From the NCBI RefSeq assembly GCF_946479755.1, contig NZ_CAMLHC010000010.1, positions 62,001 through 126,000 on the forward strand: 64,000 nucleotides of DNA, given 5' to 3'. Each line of letters opens with the position of its first letter. Within the stretch, counting starts at the first letter, position 1. The notes under the pieces are model-generated. The model saw only the letters and a program-made list of their open reading frames with translations. It did not search any database and was not told the origin of the DNA. Below, piece by piece: positions 30,774 to 38,556 of this stretch. Position numbers and translations under genes: made by a program. Source of the stretch: an uncultured Chitinophaga sp. Its GTDB lineage: Bacteria; Bacteroidota; Bacteroidia; Chitinophagales; Chitinophagaceae.

Positions 30774-32247
30774 CTTCAAAATATTGCACCAATACCTGGT
30801 TATTCAGTTGATTGGGACGTACATCCCTTTTATCCATGTCTGCTGTAAACAGCCGCATCTGCGGGAATACGCCCGCCGCGAAATAACGTAAGCCATCCGG
30901 TACACGGTCCTGCTGCTGATGCAATGCGCCGGGAGAAGCCATTACATATCCCCACTCTCCGAAAGACGGCACATACGTGTGATAAGGGATCGTCTGATAG
31001 CCACAGGCCCGCAGGGTAGTGTCCACGCACCAGAAAGCACGGGGAGCCACATAAGGGGAGGTAGACTGTACCACCACCACGCTGCTGTCGTTCAGGGAAC
31101 GTCGCAGATGGCGGTAAAAAGCAGTGGTATATAATTTCCCTACGGCATAGTTACCCGGATCGGGGAAATCGATGATCACCACGTCGTAAGGGTCTTTGTT
31201 TTCTTTGATCCACTGGAAAGCGTCAGCATTGACGACCGACAGTTTGGGCGATTGCAGAGAATGCGCATTGAGCTTCGTCAGCAGTGTATTGCCTTTGAAA
31301 AGCCGCGTCATGGCCGGGTCCAGGTCTACCAGCGTAATATGCTCCACATCGGGGTATTTCAACAGCTCCCTGGCCGCCATACCATCACCGCCGCCGAGGA
31401 TAAGCACCCGCTGACGGCGGCCGCTGTACATCATCACCGGATGCACCAACGCCTCGTGGTAACGGTACTCGTCGGATGAACTGAACTGCAGGTTACCGTT
31501 CAGGTATAACCGCAGGTCCGATTTCCCACTGGTCAATACTATCCGCTGATAGGGGGAAGTATGCGCAAAGATAACCGGGTCGCGGAAAGCCATGCCCTCG
31601 GCAAAACTCATGATAGCATCTGCCTGGAAGAAGATACCGGCCAGGCAAACGATCACTGCTACCGCCTTTATCTTTAAGTAAGCTGCCCATTTGATTTCCT
31701 GCCGGAACTTTACCAGCACGATCAGCGCCACCAGCACGTTGAGGATGCCGAAGAAGCAGGACGTGCGGATCAGGCCCAGGTGAGGCACCAGGAGCAAGGG
31801 GAATACAATCGACGCCAGCAATGCCCCGATATAGTCGAAGGTAAACACCTTCGACACCAGGTCGCGGAACTCGTACCGGTTCTTCAGGATATTCATCAGC
31901 AGCGGCAGCTCCAGCCCCACCAGCGCACCGGTAAGTCCTACCAGCAGGTACAGCACCAGCCGGAAAGACAACGCATGTTCGAACAACAGGAACAGCGCAG
32001 CAGAACTGATACCGCCCACAAACCCTACCATTATCTCCAGCTGGATAAACCAGCTTAACAATTCCTTCTTAAAAAAACGCGATAACCACGCACCTATCCC
32101 CATCGCAAACAGGTATGCACCGATAATGGTGGAAAACTGCGTCACGGAATCACCCAGCAGGTAACTCGCCAGCGTACCGGCTACCAGCTCGTAGATCAAC
32201 CCGCAGGTAGCAATGACAAATACTGAAAAAAGTAATAATACCTCCAC
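30748..32247 (-). CDS. speE: Membrane-fused spermidine synthase-like aminopropyltransferase
   Basis: A 499-residue protein: seven or so membrane helices in residues 1-205 (MEVLLLFSVFVIATCGLIYE, then ELPLLMNILKNRYEF), then a spermidine synthase catalytic domain (RVLILGGGDGMAARELLKYP, ITLVDLDPAM, DPYDVVIIDFPDPG). It should transfer an aminopropyl group from decarboxylated S-adenosylmethionine to a diamine at the membrane. SpeD for the co-substrate is encoded in the same operon. The start is GTG. The combination of membrane domain and catalytic domain is known for a subgroup of bacterial homologues. Confidence 0.92.
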   Translation of the reverse strand: MEVLLLFSVFVIATCGLIYELVAGTLASYLLGDSVTQFSTIIGAYLFAMGIGAWLSRFFKKELLSWFIQLEIMVGFVGGISSAALFLLFEHALSFRLVLYLLVGLTGALVGLELPLLMNILKNRYEFRDLVSKVFTFDYIGALLASIVFPLLLVPHLGLIRTSCFFGILNVLVALIVLVKFRQEIKWAAYLKIKAVAVIVCLAGIFFQADAIMSFAEGMAFRDPVIFAHTSPYQRIVLTSGKSDLRLYLNGNLQFSSSDEYRYHEALVHPVMMYSGRRQRVLILGGGDGMAARELLKYPDVEHITLVDLDPAMTRLFKGNTLLTKLNAHSLQSPKLSVVNADAFQWIKENKDPYDVVIIDFPDPGNYAVGKLYTTAFYRHLRRSLNDSSVVVVQSTSPYVAPRAFWCVDTTLRACGYQTIPYHTYVPSFGEWGYVMASPGALHQQQDRVPDGLRYFAAGVFPQMRLFTADMDKRDVRPNQLNNQVLVQYFEDEWGRYQE

Positions 32248-32261
32248 TCGCTCCCGATGAT

Positions 32262-32477
32262 TTAACCGTGAATCGCTGAACTGATAATAAGCCCCATCGC
32301 AATGATAAAGGCCCCTACCACGATCGCCAGCGCAACATTTTTGTTTTGCACAATTTCTTTCCAGGCATTCTCCGGCGTGATCCGGTCTACCAGCCAGAAG
32401 GCCACGACCAGGATAATGACGCCCAGCAAAGAATACACAATAGAGGCGAGGATGTACTTAAACTGCAATACTTCCAT
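32262..32477 (-). CDS. DUF350 family small membrane protein
   Basis: A 71-residue protein with two membrane helices (YILASIVYSLLGVIILVVAF and NVALAIVVGAFIIAMGLIIS) and the DUF350 signature between and after them (VDRITPENAWKEIVQNKN, ending AAIHG-like SSAIHG). The start at 32477 gives the usual family length and avoids overlap with the preceding small gene; a longer start at 32519 would overlap it. E. coli YjfL, also DUF350, is encoded near a glutathionylspermidine synthase-like protein, so a link of DUF350 to polyamines recurs. The biochemical role is unknown. Confidence 0.88.
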   Translation of the reverse strand: MEVLQFKYILASIVYSLLGVIILVVAFWLVDRITPENAWKEIVQNKNVALAIVVGAFIIAMGLIISSAIHG

Positions 32478-32487
32478 AAAAAGGATG

Positions 32488-32694
32488 TTATTTATGATGA
32501 AAACGATTAATACCGCCATGTGACCGGCTGTTGCGGTTTCCGCCGGGTTCCCATTTGTCGGTGCTGGTACAGTTACAGATCCGGTAACCGTAGTGGTTAC
32601 TCAGCAGCAGGGCTGCCAGGCACAAGGTAAACAGGCATATCAGCAGCTTGTCTGTCTGCCACAGCCCTTTCATAGTGTGAATGATAGTGTTCAT
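32488..32694 (-). CDS. Small membrane protein in the polyamine operon
   Basis: A 68-residue protein with one membrane helix (LLICLFTLCLAALLLSNHYG), a short Cys pair (CNC) and a basic His-rich tail (GGINRFHHK). It fits exactly between the DUF4178 gene (11 bases before it) and the DUF350 gene (10 bases after), in the same orientation. The spacing argues that it is a genuine operon member; I do not recognise a named family. Confidence 0.6.
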   Translation of the reverse strand: MNTIIHTMKGLWQTDKLLICLFTLCLAALLLSNHYGYRICNCTSTDKWEPGGNRNSRSHGGINRFHHK

Positions 32695-32705
32695 TAGCAG
32701 CGGTT

Positions 32706-33974
32706 TTAAAGATTACTTCCGGCCCATCGGCGGGCTTCAAATGACCGGTGGATGGCCCATACAATAATAGCGGCAAACGTCATCACCAGGGATAGTAACA
32801 CGGCATTCCACCAGGAAGGCACGTCCCACCAGGCGGTCAGCCCGATATTCACCGGCCGGCGGTCGTCGGCCTTGCTGAAGGTGGTCACAAAGTGATAGTT
32901 TCCTTCAGGAACGCTGCACACAAACTCTTTCTGCATACGCGACCCCTCACTCCAGGACTCGCCTTCGGAAACGCCACTGTAAAATTCAGCGCCTACCACG
33001 AAGGCGGTTTCTTTTCCGGTTTGTTCGTTGACCAGGTTCACTTCCACCTCGCACCAGCTGTTATCCACATCCGTTTCCAGCTGCACTTCCAGGTTGGAAG
33101 TCTTTCCTTCCAGTTTAAAGGACGGAGAAATAACCGGTTTACTGACGTTGGCGGTATCCATATAGATCCGGTCATTGAACACCGGTAGCTTTTTGCTGTT
33201 GAAAGAATAGACCGTTTGTATGATCAGCGCGAGGATACAGAATACCAGCGTACCTTTCAGGAAACGCCGTGGATGAAGGTTAAAACGCGGGGGCTGTGCG
33301 GGCGCCACGCCTACCGGCGCAGGCAGAAACCCTCCTTTCAGGAATGATTGGCTGATTACGTCTGGCTGTATATAGGTGCCCAGAAAATAATTCTTTTCCT
33401 GCTGATAGTCCGGCTCTTTCTCTACCGCCAGCAATTGCGGCGGGTGGATAAAATCCTCGCAGTGCTTTGACTTGCTCAGATCGTCGAGCCAGTGAAACTC
33501 TCCTTCGGCATAGCGGTAGTTGGCCTTATAAGCGCTGAAACGCTCAAAGAAAACGCCGTTCACCGTAAGACCGGTGGCACCGCCATCGCTGGCAGGTTGC
33601 GGCAGCTGGTTGCCGGGTAGAGGCTCCAGGAAAGTCCAGTGACCGTCGTAACTGGACAGGAAAGCAGGTTGATGGTCCGCGTCCCGCAGCAGGGTATATT
33701 CAAACCAGCTATAGGGTGTATTCACCTCATACCGCTCCGCTACGGCGATCACCGTATAGGCATGTCCGTTCAGCGTGCCGCGTTGCCAGGTCTGCAACAT
33801 CTGCTTCCCTTTGGGCCGGTGCAGCTTATAAGCTGTAAAAAGGCCCCGTGGACCGGCTTCAATCACTGCATGGCATTTACCGCACACGTACATCTCTGTC
33901 TTTTCCGCGTCAACCAGCTGATGGTGTCGCTGGCAGGTAGGACAATTAAAGGAAGAAGGAAAGTGGTCGCTCAT
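32706..33974 (-). CDS. DUF4178 protein with N-terminal zinc ribbon and C-terminal membrane segments
   Basis: A 422-residue protein. The N-terminus has a zinc-ribbon pair (CPTCQRH and CGKC), then a DUF4178 domain at about residues 55-200 (YTVIAVAERYEV, SWFEYTLL, FLSSYDGHWTFL). Two membrane helices follow, near residue 240 (LKGTLVFCILALIIQTVYSF) and close to the C-terminus (WWNAVLLSLVMTFAAIIVWA), flanking a beta-rich extracytoplasmic domain. It is encoded 15 bases after speD. DUF4178 proteins often neighbour DUF350 and SpeD/SpeE genes, but the activity is not known. Confidence 0.88.
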   Translation of the reverse strand: MSDHFPSSFNCPTCQRHHQLVDAEKTEMYVCGKCHAVIEAGPRGLFTAYKLHRPKGKQMLQTWQRGTLNGHAYTVIAVAERYEVNTPYSWFEYTLLRDADHQPAFLSSYDGHWTFLEPLPGNQLPQPASDGGATGLTVNGVFFERFSAYKANYRYAEGEFHWLDDLSKSKHCEDFIHPPQLLAVEKEPDYQQEKNYFLGTYIQPDVISQSFLKGGFLPAPVGVAPAQPPRFNLHPRRFLKGTLVFCILALIIQTVYSFNSKKLPVFNDRIYMDTANVSKPVISPSFKLEGKTSNLEVQLETDVDNSWCEVEVNLVNEQTGKETAFVVGAEFYSGVSEGESWSEGSRMQKEFVCSVPEGNYHFVTTFSKADDRRPVNIGLTAWWDVPSWWNAVLLSLVMTFAAIIVWAIHRSFEARRWAGSNL

Positions 33975-33989
33975 GAATGTATAAGGATT

Positions 33990-34343
33990 CTATCTTCTGA
34001 TACAATGGGATTCGTGACGCGTGGCCTCGAAAAAAAGCTGCAAAGCCTCCATGATAGCCGTGGTGATAGCATCGTTGTTTCTTCTGAAATTGGACAGGAA
34101 CACGTCACAGGTACACAAACCATACTCCGGCCACGTATGTACGGAGATATGCGATTCTGTCAGGCAGTGCACCGCCGTATAGCCCCCGGTGGGGAAGTCA
34201 TGTACCGTATGACCCACTTCCGTGAGTTCATGGCGTTTGATCTGGGCATCGATAAACACACGCCAGCTGCTGCTCTCCAATAATAAATCGGTTCTTTGGG
34301 TATACAATGTCGCTAACAGGTGTAATCCTGGTTGGTATTCCAT
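33990..34343 (-). CDS. speD: S-adenosylmethionine decarboxylase proenzyme
   Basis: A 117-residue class 1B prokaryotic AdoMet decarboxylase. The self-cleavage site is Glu63-Ser64 in LTESHISVHTWPE, where Ser64 becomes the pyruvoyl cofactor; the catalytic His lies in HISVHTW and the Cys in GLCTCDVFL. It supplies decarboxylated AdoMet to the aminopropyltransferase encoded in the same operon. It is the first gene of the polyamine operon; a CAAAGTAA box at 34370-34377 on this strand reads TTACTTTG, one mismatch from a -7 element. Confidence 0.95.
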   Translation of the reverse strand: MEYQPGLHLLATLYTQRTDLLLESSSWRVFIDAQIKRHELTEVGHTVHDFPTGGYTAVHCLTESHISVHTWPEYGLCTCDVFLSNFRRNNDAITTAIMEALQLFFEATRHESHCIRR

Positions 34344-34430
34344 ATAGGTCTGTAAAAAATTCCGGCCGGCAAAGTAATACTATAAATTGGAATATCCTTG
34401 AACGGGGAAACGTTCCGCGACGCCCACAAG

Positions 34431-34460
34431 ATAAAAAAAGGGAACCTGTTACGGTTCCCT
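34431..34460 (-). terminator. Terminator after the ferritin-like gene
   Basis: On the minus strand the stem AGGGAACC / GGTTCCCT, with a 6-base loop, is followed by seven T residues. It separates the redox operon from the polyamine operon downstream. Confidence 0.85.
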
Positions 34461-34509
34461 GCAACCGGTAAACCCGGCCGTGGTTATGGATGTTACGCTT
34501 ACTGAACCA

Positions 34510-35580
34510 TCATGTTACATACTCGAAACTGGGGCCTGCATATAAACCGTTGCCCATGGGCACGTTCATCAGTCCCTGTGCGAGATATTTAAGCTCATAC
34601 ATCATCAGCACCGCTTCTTCCAGCTTTTCCCGCTCGCCGTTGGCGGTACGGTGCAGCATCTTCAGCATGTCACAATAGCGCTTGTTGAATTGGTACATCA
34701 TGTCCCATTCCTCGGTGCCTTTTTTGAAATCTTTCATTTTAATGTTCTCTTTGACATTTTGCACCATTGTCCAATCCACCGGAAATTTTTCCCCGGTAGG
34801 GCCACCTTTGGGCGTGTCAGTAGGTTTATAATACTGCTCTTTATAGATCTCATTGAAACGGAAGTAGTGGGCATATTCTACCTCTTCCCCGAAAAGCTGA
34901 TGATTGCTGTCTTCAATGGTATCGTCTATCCCTTCTCCCTGTCCTACGATTTCGGAGATGGCTTCTTCCGCGGTAGCGAGGTCGTACACCTCTATCAGTC
35001 CGCCGCCGCCGCCGTAAAACTGCTCGGGCCTGATCTGCCGGGAACGTTTTCCCGTAAAGATGTTCCCTTCGGCGCTCAGTCTTTTTAAGCCGTCCACGAT
35101 AGCTTCATAAAACTGCCCGATGGAAGCGTAGTGGTCTGGCTGCGGTGGCGCATCCTTACCACCGGGCTTTTCTATTTTCAGGAATGTATCAATGGCCTGC
35201 CTGGAAAACTTTTCCAGGTTCACCTCAAACGCCTTGTTGCTATGCGGCAGGTAGGTGGGATACTCCGGGATGAAGCTGGGAGACGATATATCCGGTTTCC
35301 CGCCCACGGCATTCAGGATGTTGCAGGCCAGTATCATGTGCAGCATCTCTTCCATGACTACGCCTTTGATGACCCGGGAGGAGGCGTCGTTGGTGCGGTT
35401 GCGTATAGAGTACAAAGCATACAGGTAAGGTGGTATGGTGGAGTGTTCCAGTTCGATCGCCACCTGGAGATGCTTACGCAGTCCTTCTATCGTATTGATA
35501 CTGTTAAATTCTGTAAGGGTAGGTGCCCCGCTTCGCGTCAACCGGTGACGTACACCGGAAATGAGTGGATTGGCTTCCAT
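34510..35580 (-). CDS. Ferritin-like protein of the iminophenyl-pyruvate dimer synthase (VioB/RebD-type) family
   Basis: A 356-residue cytoplasmic protein. The ferritin-like fold is shown by LQVAIELEHSTIPPYLYAL, EEMLHMILACNILNAVGGKP (metal-ligand Glu/His pattern) and late helices. This family is named after the ferritin-like part of VioB/RebD, which dimerise indolepyruvate imines in bisindole pathways; many members have no known substrate. Here it is last in an operon with a GMC oxidoreductase and a sorbitol-dehydrogenase-type small subunit. No tryptophan oxidase gene is nearby, so bisindole synthesis is unlikely. Confidence 0.85.
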   Translation of the reverse strand: MEANPLISGVRHRLTRSGAPTLTEFNSINTIEGLRKHLQVAIELEHSTIPPYLYALYSIRNRTNDASSRVIKGVVMEEMLHMILACNILNAVGGKPDISSPSFIPEYPTYLPHSNKAFEVNLEKFSRQAIDTFLKIEKPGGKDAPPQPDHYASIGQFYEAIVDGLKRLSAEGNIFTGKRSRQIRPEQFYGGGGGLIEVYDLATAEEAISEIVGQGEGIDDTIEDSNHQLFGEEVEYAHYFRFNEIYKEQYYKPTDTPKGGPTGEKFPVDWTMVQNVKENIKMKDFKKGTEEWDMMYQFNKRYCDMLKMLHRTANGEREKLEEAVLMMYELKYLAQGLMNVPMGNGLYAGPSFEYVT

Positions 35581-35605
35581 ATGGATGGTGGATTAAGATG
35601 AATGA

Positions 35606-37474
35606 TTATTTGAGTGCCTTTAAAATATTTTCCGCTGCCGCAAAAGACAGCGCCGCCAGCGTGAGCGTAGGGTTGGAAGTGCCCAGCGTGGCCATATTAC
35701 CGGCGCCGACCAGGTACAGGTTCTTGTGGTCCCAGGCCTGCTGCTGGCTGTTGACCACCGAATTCTTCTTTGTGGTGCCCATGCAATGCGTGCCTACTAC
35801 GTGGCCGGCGCCGCGGAACACATACCCCTTAACATAGTCAGGCTCGGTAGACGGATAGTTGGTAAAATCCTGTACGCCCATGCCGGCAAATATCTGGTCA
35901 GACACGCTTTTGGCGGCTTTAAAGGATTTTAGTGTGTATTCGTCCACGTTATAGCTGATGACGGGTCGGTAGTTGCCGATATTGTCCCGGTAATTGTTAT
36001 CGATAGTGACGCAGTTCGTCTTCATGGGGAGCTGCTCACATTCGAAATGCAGCAACAGCTGCCTGGCGAGCGTATCCCCGATGTAAGTACGTAGTTCTTT
36101 GCCGAACAGGTTAAGCGTAGACACGGCGTGGTCCAGGTCCGTATCCGGTGAACCGGTGGGCCAGCCCCAGCCCCAGTTGTCGATCGGCGATATCCAGGCA
36201 GCATGGTCTTTTCTGAAATCGCCATCGCGGAAAGTGGGGATATTGGTCGTGGAGCCCGGTCCTCTGAAGGGGAAGACCTTGTCCCTCATAAGCCCCCAGG
36301 TGAGCAGCACCGTATGGTCCATGAGGTTGCATCCCACTTGTTGGCTGGTCTTACAAGCGCCTGATGCCAGCAGTATCTTGGCATTTTCAATAGCGTTGGC
36401 GGCCAGCACATATATTTTCCCTTTAGCCGTGCCGGGCGTATACTCCTTGCTGTTGGCATGTGGATATTTTTTGTAGGATACACCGGTGATATTACCGTTG
36501 CTCGTGTCGATGTGGATCTCGGTGGCTACCGCCTGGCTGATCAGCGTCAGGTGTTCTTTTTTGGCGCTTTTCAACGTTTTCAGCGCATTGTATTTCGCCT
36601 GCACGGGGCAGATAGGTACGCAGCTGGCGTTGCCTTCACAGCGTTGCCCGGAGTAAGGGTCCCAGATGGCGCCTACCGGTACGTACACATCGCTTTCTTT
36701 GGCGAAAGGCTGCAGTTCCAGCTTTTGTTTGGCGGCATTCCATGCGGTATTCGCATAACGGTATTTTTCGTTGGGCGTGGAGTTTCTGCCTTGTGGCGTG
36801 CTGGTACACCAGGGAGTATATACGTGACCGTTGAGCGATACTTTGAGGCCTTCCATGCCTTCGATAAAGGATTTGTCGATGTAGCTCTGGGGAATTTTGT
36901 ACATGGGAAACACGTAGTCTTTACCAAAGAAGTTATTCCCCATATTCGGATACCGTTGTTCGCTCACATCGCAGGATACGCCTATCTCCCGTTCGGCCAT
37001 TTCGTAATACGGTTTCAGGTATTCGTAGTCGATGGGCCAGTCCACTGCCTGTCCATATATGCTGCGCATCTTAAAATCATTGGGCAGCATACGCAGGCAG
37101 GTGCCCAGCCAGTGCAGGGTAGTGCCGCCGGCGGCGCGGGCATAGTCGCTGGCGAAAGGCAAAGGGCCGTTCTGCACAAAATATCCGTTGGTGTCGGGCT
37201 TGCCGTTAATTTGCGTCATGTCCAGCACGTTGGGCGATTCCGCATCTTTCACGTCCGGGTAGGGCGCGTTGGGCACTTTGGCCTGCGCCATAAAATAGGA
37301 CTGCAGATAATCCTGGTAATTTTTATAGGCGCCTTCTTCGTCGAAGGCCATGCCCGCTTCCAGTCCGGCTTCCAGCAACAGTACCTGTTTACCGGCCTGT
37401 GTCAGCATTTTGGCCACAATAGAGCCCGCGATGCCGGAGCCTACAATGACTACATCATATTCTTTGTTTTCCAT
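35606..37474 (-). CDS. GMC-family FAD oxidoreductase (sugar/alcohol dehydrogenase type)
   Basis: A 622-residue flavoprotein: the FAD-binding motif VVIVGSGIAGSIVAKMLTQA at residues 9-28, the ARAAGGTTLHWLGTC GMC signature near residue 115, and a C-terminal catalytic region with GHVVGTHCMGTTKKNSVVNS (His) and the closing PTLTLAALSFAAAENI. It belongs to the group of flavin subunits of membrane dehydrogenases, such as sorbitol/gluconate dehydrogenase. No signal peptide is visible, so export would have to follow a partner. The upstream gene encodes a matching small subunit; no cytochrome c subunit is encoded nearby. Confidence 0.92.
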   Translation of the reverse strand: MENKEYDVVIVGSGIAGSIVAKMLTQAGKQVLLLEAGLEAGMAFDEEGAYKNYQDYLQSYFMAQAKVPNAPYPDVKDAESPNVLDMTQINGKPDTNGYFVQNGPLPFASDYARAAGGTTLHWLGTCLRMLPNDFKMRSIYGQAVDWPIDYEYLKPYYEMAEREIGVSCDVSEQRYPNMGNNFFGKDYVFPMYKIPQSYIDKSFIEGMEGLKVSLNGHVYTPWCTSTPQGRNSTPNEKYRYANTAWNAAKQKLELQPFAKESDVYVPVGAIWDPYSGQRCEGNASCVPICPVQAKYNALKTLKSAKKEHLTLISQAVATEIHIDTSNGNITGVSYKKYPHANSKEYTPGTAKGKIYVLAANAIENAKILLASGACKTSQQVGCNLMDHTVLLTWGLMRDKVFPFRGPGSTTNIPTFRDGDFRKDHAAWISPIDNWGWGWPTGSPDTDLDHAVSTLNLFGKELRTYIGDTLARQLLLHFECEQLPMKTNCVTIDNNYRDNIGNYRPVISYNVDEYTLKSFKAAKSVSDQIFAGMGVQDFTNYPSTEPDYVKGYVFRGAGHVVGTHCMGTTKKNSVVNSQQQAWDHKNLYLVGAGNMATLGTSNPTLTLAALSFAAAENILKALK

Positions 37475-37520
37475 TGTTGTGGTGGGTGTTTAATGAGATG
37501 TATCCGTTTATACCTGGTCG

Positions 37521-37997
37521 TTATGATACCGTGGACGCGGTGCTCCAGGAGCCGAAGCCCGGCTGCGCGGAGCCTTGCGGATGGCTGCCCATGGCTTTCC
37601 ATATCAGTCCCTGCTGATAAGCTTCCGACGTCACGAAATGGGTTTCATTTCCTTTGATGCCTTTGCCGTATTCTGCCATCCATGCAGGCGGCAGCTGCAG
37701 CCAGGATCCCCAGTACCACAACTGGATGATGTTACGGGTAACAGGCCCGTATTTCAGGCTGGCCAGCAGCTGTTGCCGTATGGCACGGTCCAGCTCCGGT
37801 TCTTTGCTCCCGTGCTCCTGTAATATGTTGGCCGTCAGGGTCAGGTATTCTTCTGTCATCGCAGCGCCAATGACACGTTGAACGGCGTCCAGGTATAGCT
37901 GCGCCATCCCGGTGGCCAACAGGGCTACCCTTGCGTAGCCGGTAAGCGGTACTGAGATGGCAAGAAATGCATCCAGCCCGGCAGTTGTTTTCTCCAT
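37521..37997 (-). CDS. Sugar-dehydrogenase small subunit (FAD-SLDH type)
   Basis: A 158-residue protein resembling the small subunit of FAD-dependent sorbitol dehydrogenase complexes. Typical features are LDAFLAISVPLTGY at the start, YLTLTANILQEHGSKE, and ILQLWYWGSW-like NIIQLWYWGSWLQLP toward the end. In known complexes this subunit carries a Tat signal that exports the GMC partner in complex; no twin-arginine motif is present here, so the complex may be cytoplasmic. First gene of the three-gene operon, 46 bases before the GMC gene. Confidence 0.85.
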   Translation of the reverse strand: MEKTTAGLDAFLAISVPLTGYARVALLATGMAQLYLDAVQRVIGAAMTEEYLTLTANILQEHGSKEPELDRAIRQQLLASLKYGPVTRNIIQLWYWGSWLQLPPAWMAEYGKGIKGNETHFVTSEAYQQGLIWKAMGSHPQGSAQPGFGSWSTASTVS

Positions 37998-38427
37998 AGA
38001 GTGCTATTTAGAGGGTTGAAAAGATTCAGGCAGGCACGTAGTGTCGCAAGCTACCGGGCATGACTATCCCGATGGCTGCATAACATCAGCACATAACGTT
38101 ACTACAGGCGTAATGCATGATTATGCATCCGTCCATTCATATGGGACAATCCTATAAAAACAGAAATGGTGCATGTGTTGACCATGACAACAGAAAAAAG
38201 GGCTTCCTTCCTTACAGATCTTTGTAGACATTTGATAGTCGTGTATTTGAGGGATTCACCGGGAAATACCGGAGGGCTTCATCTGATAACTGTTACGGCT
38301 ATACTTCTGGCTATTGAGTCCTGGTTAATGGTGATGTATCCGGAATAGTAGTTGGTTCTAAATATAGAATAATTTTTCAAAACAAAGAAATTGATACAGC
38401 ATAAATTGTCAGGATACAAAACAATGT
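37998..38427. other. Gene-free interval between two minus-strand operons
   Basis: About 430 bases with no supported gene. It should hold the promoter of the FAD-SLDH/GMC operon. The only structure seen is the ATGCAT dyad at 38113-38128; a 60-codon plus-strand frame here has no codon or homology support. Confidence 0.5.
38113..38128. repeat. ATGCAT inverted repeat, possible operator
   Basis: Two ATGCAT palindromes four bases apart (ATGCAT-GATT-ATGCAT), 116 bases upstream of the sugar-dehydrogenase small-subunit gene. It is dyad-symmetric apart from the spacer and could be an operator for the minus-strand redox operon; no regulator gene adjoins it. Confidence 0.3.
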
Positions 38428-38463
38428 AAAAAAACACAAAGCCTGTGGCATTGCACAGGCTTT
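38428..38463 (-). terminator. Terminator of the fibre-protein/T9SS operon
   Basis: On the minus strand, the stem AAAGCCTGTG / CACAGGCTTT with a 6-base loop is followed by GTG and then seven T residues. It lies 94 bases beyond the stop of the T9SS-sorted protein. Confidence 0.75.
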
Positions 38464-38556
38464 TGGGATGTGTTGTTTACTGAAAACCGGTTTTATCGTT
38501 TCTCCAAAGGCAAGCCAGGCGATGGCTCCGCGCTACGCTGGTCAAGCCTCATTTGA

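Noticed and set aside
34510..35580. Bisindole (violacein/rebeccamycin-type) pigment cluster
   Set aside because: The ferritin-like protein is of the VioB/RebD-related family, but no tryptophan oxidase or other pathway genes are present.
36458..37657. A 399-codon plus-strand frame opposite the GMC gene
   Set aside because: It is the shadow of a well-supported flavoprotein gene and ends inside the next real gene.
38166..38348. A 60-codon plus-strand frame between two minus-strand operons
   Set aside because: Isolated, no recognisable features, and opposite in direction to its neighbours.
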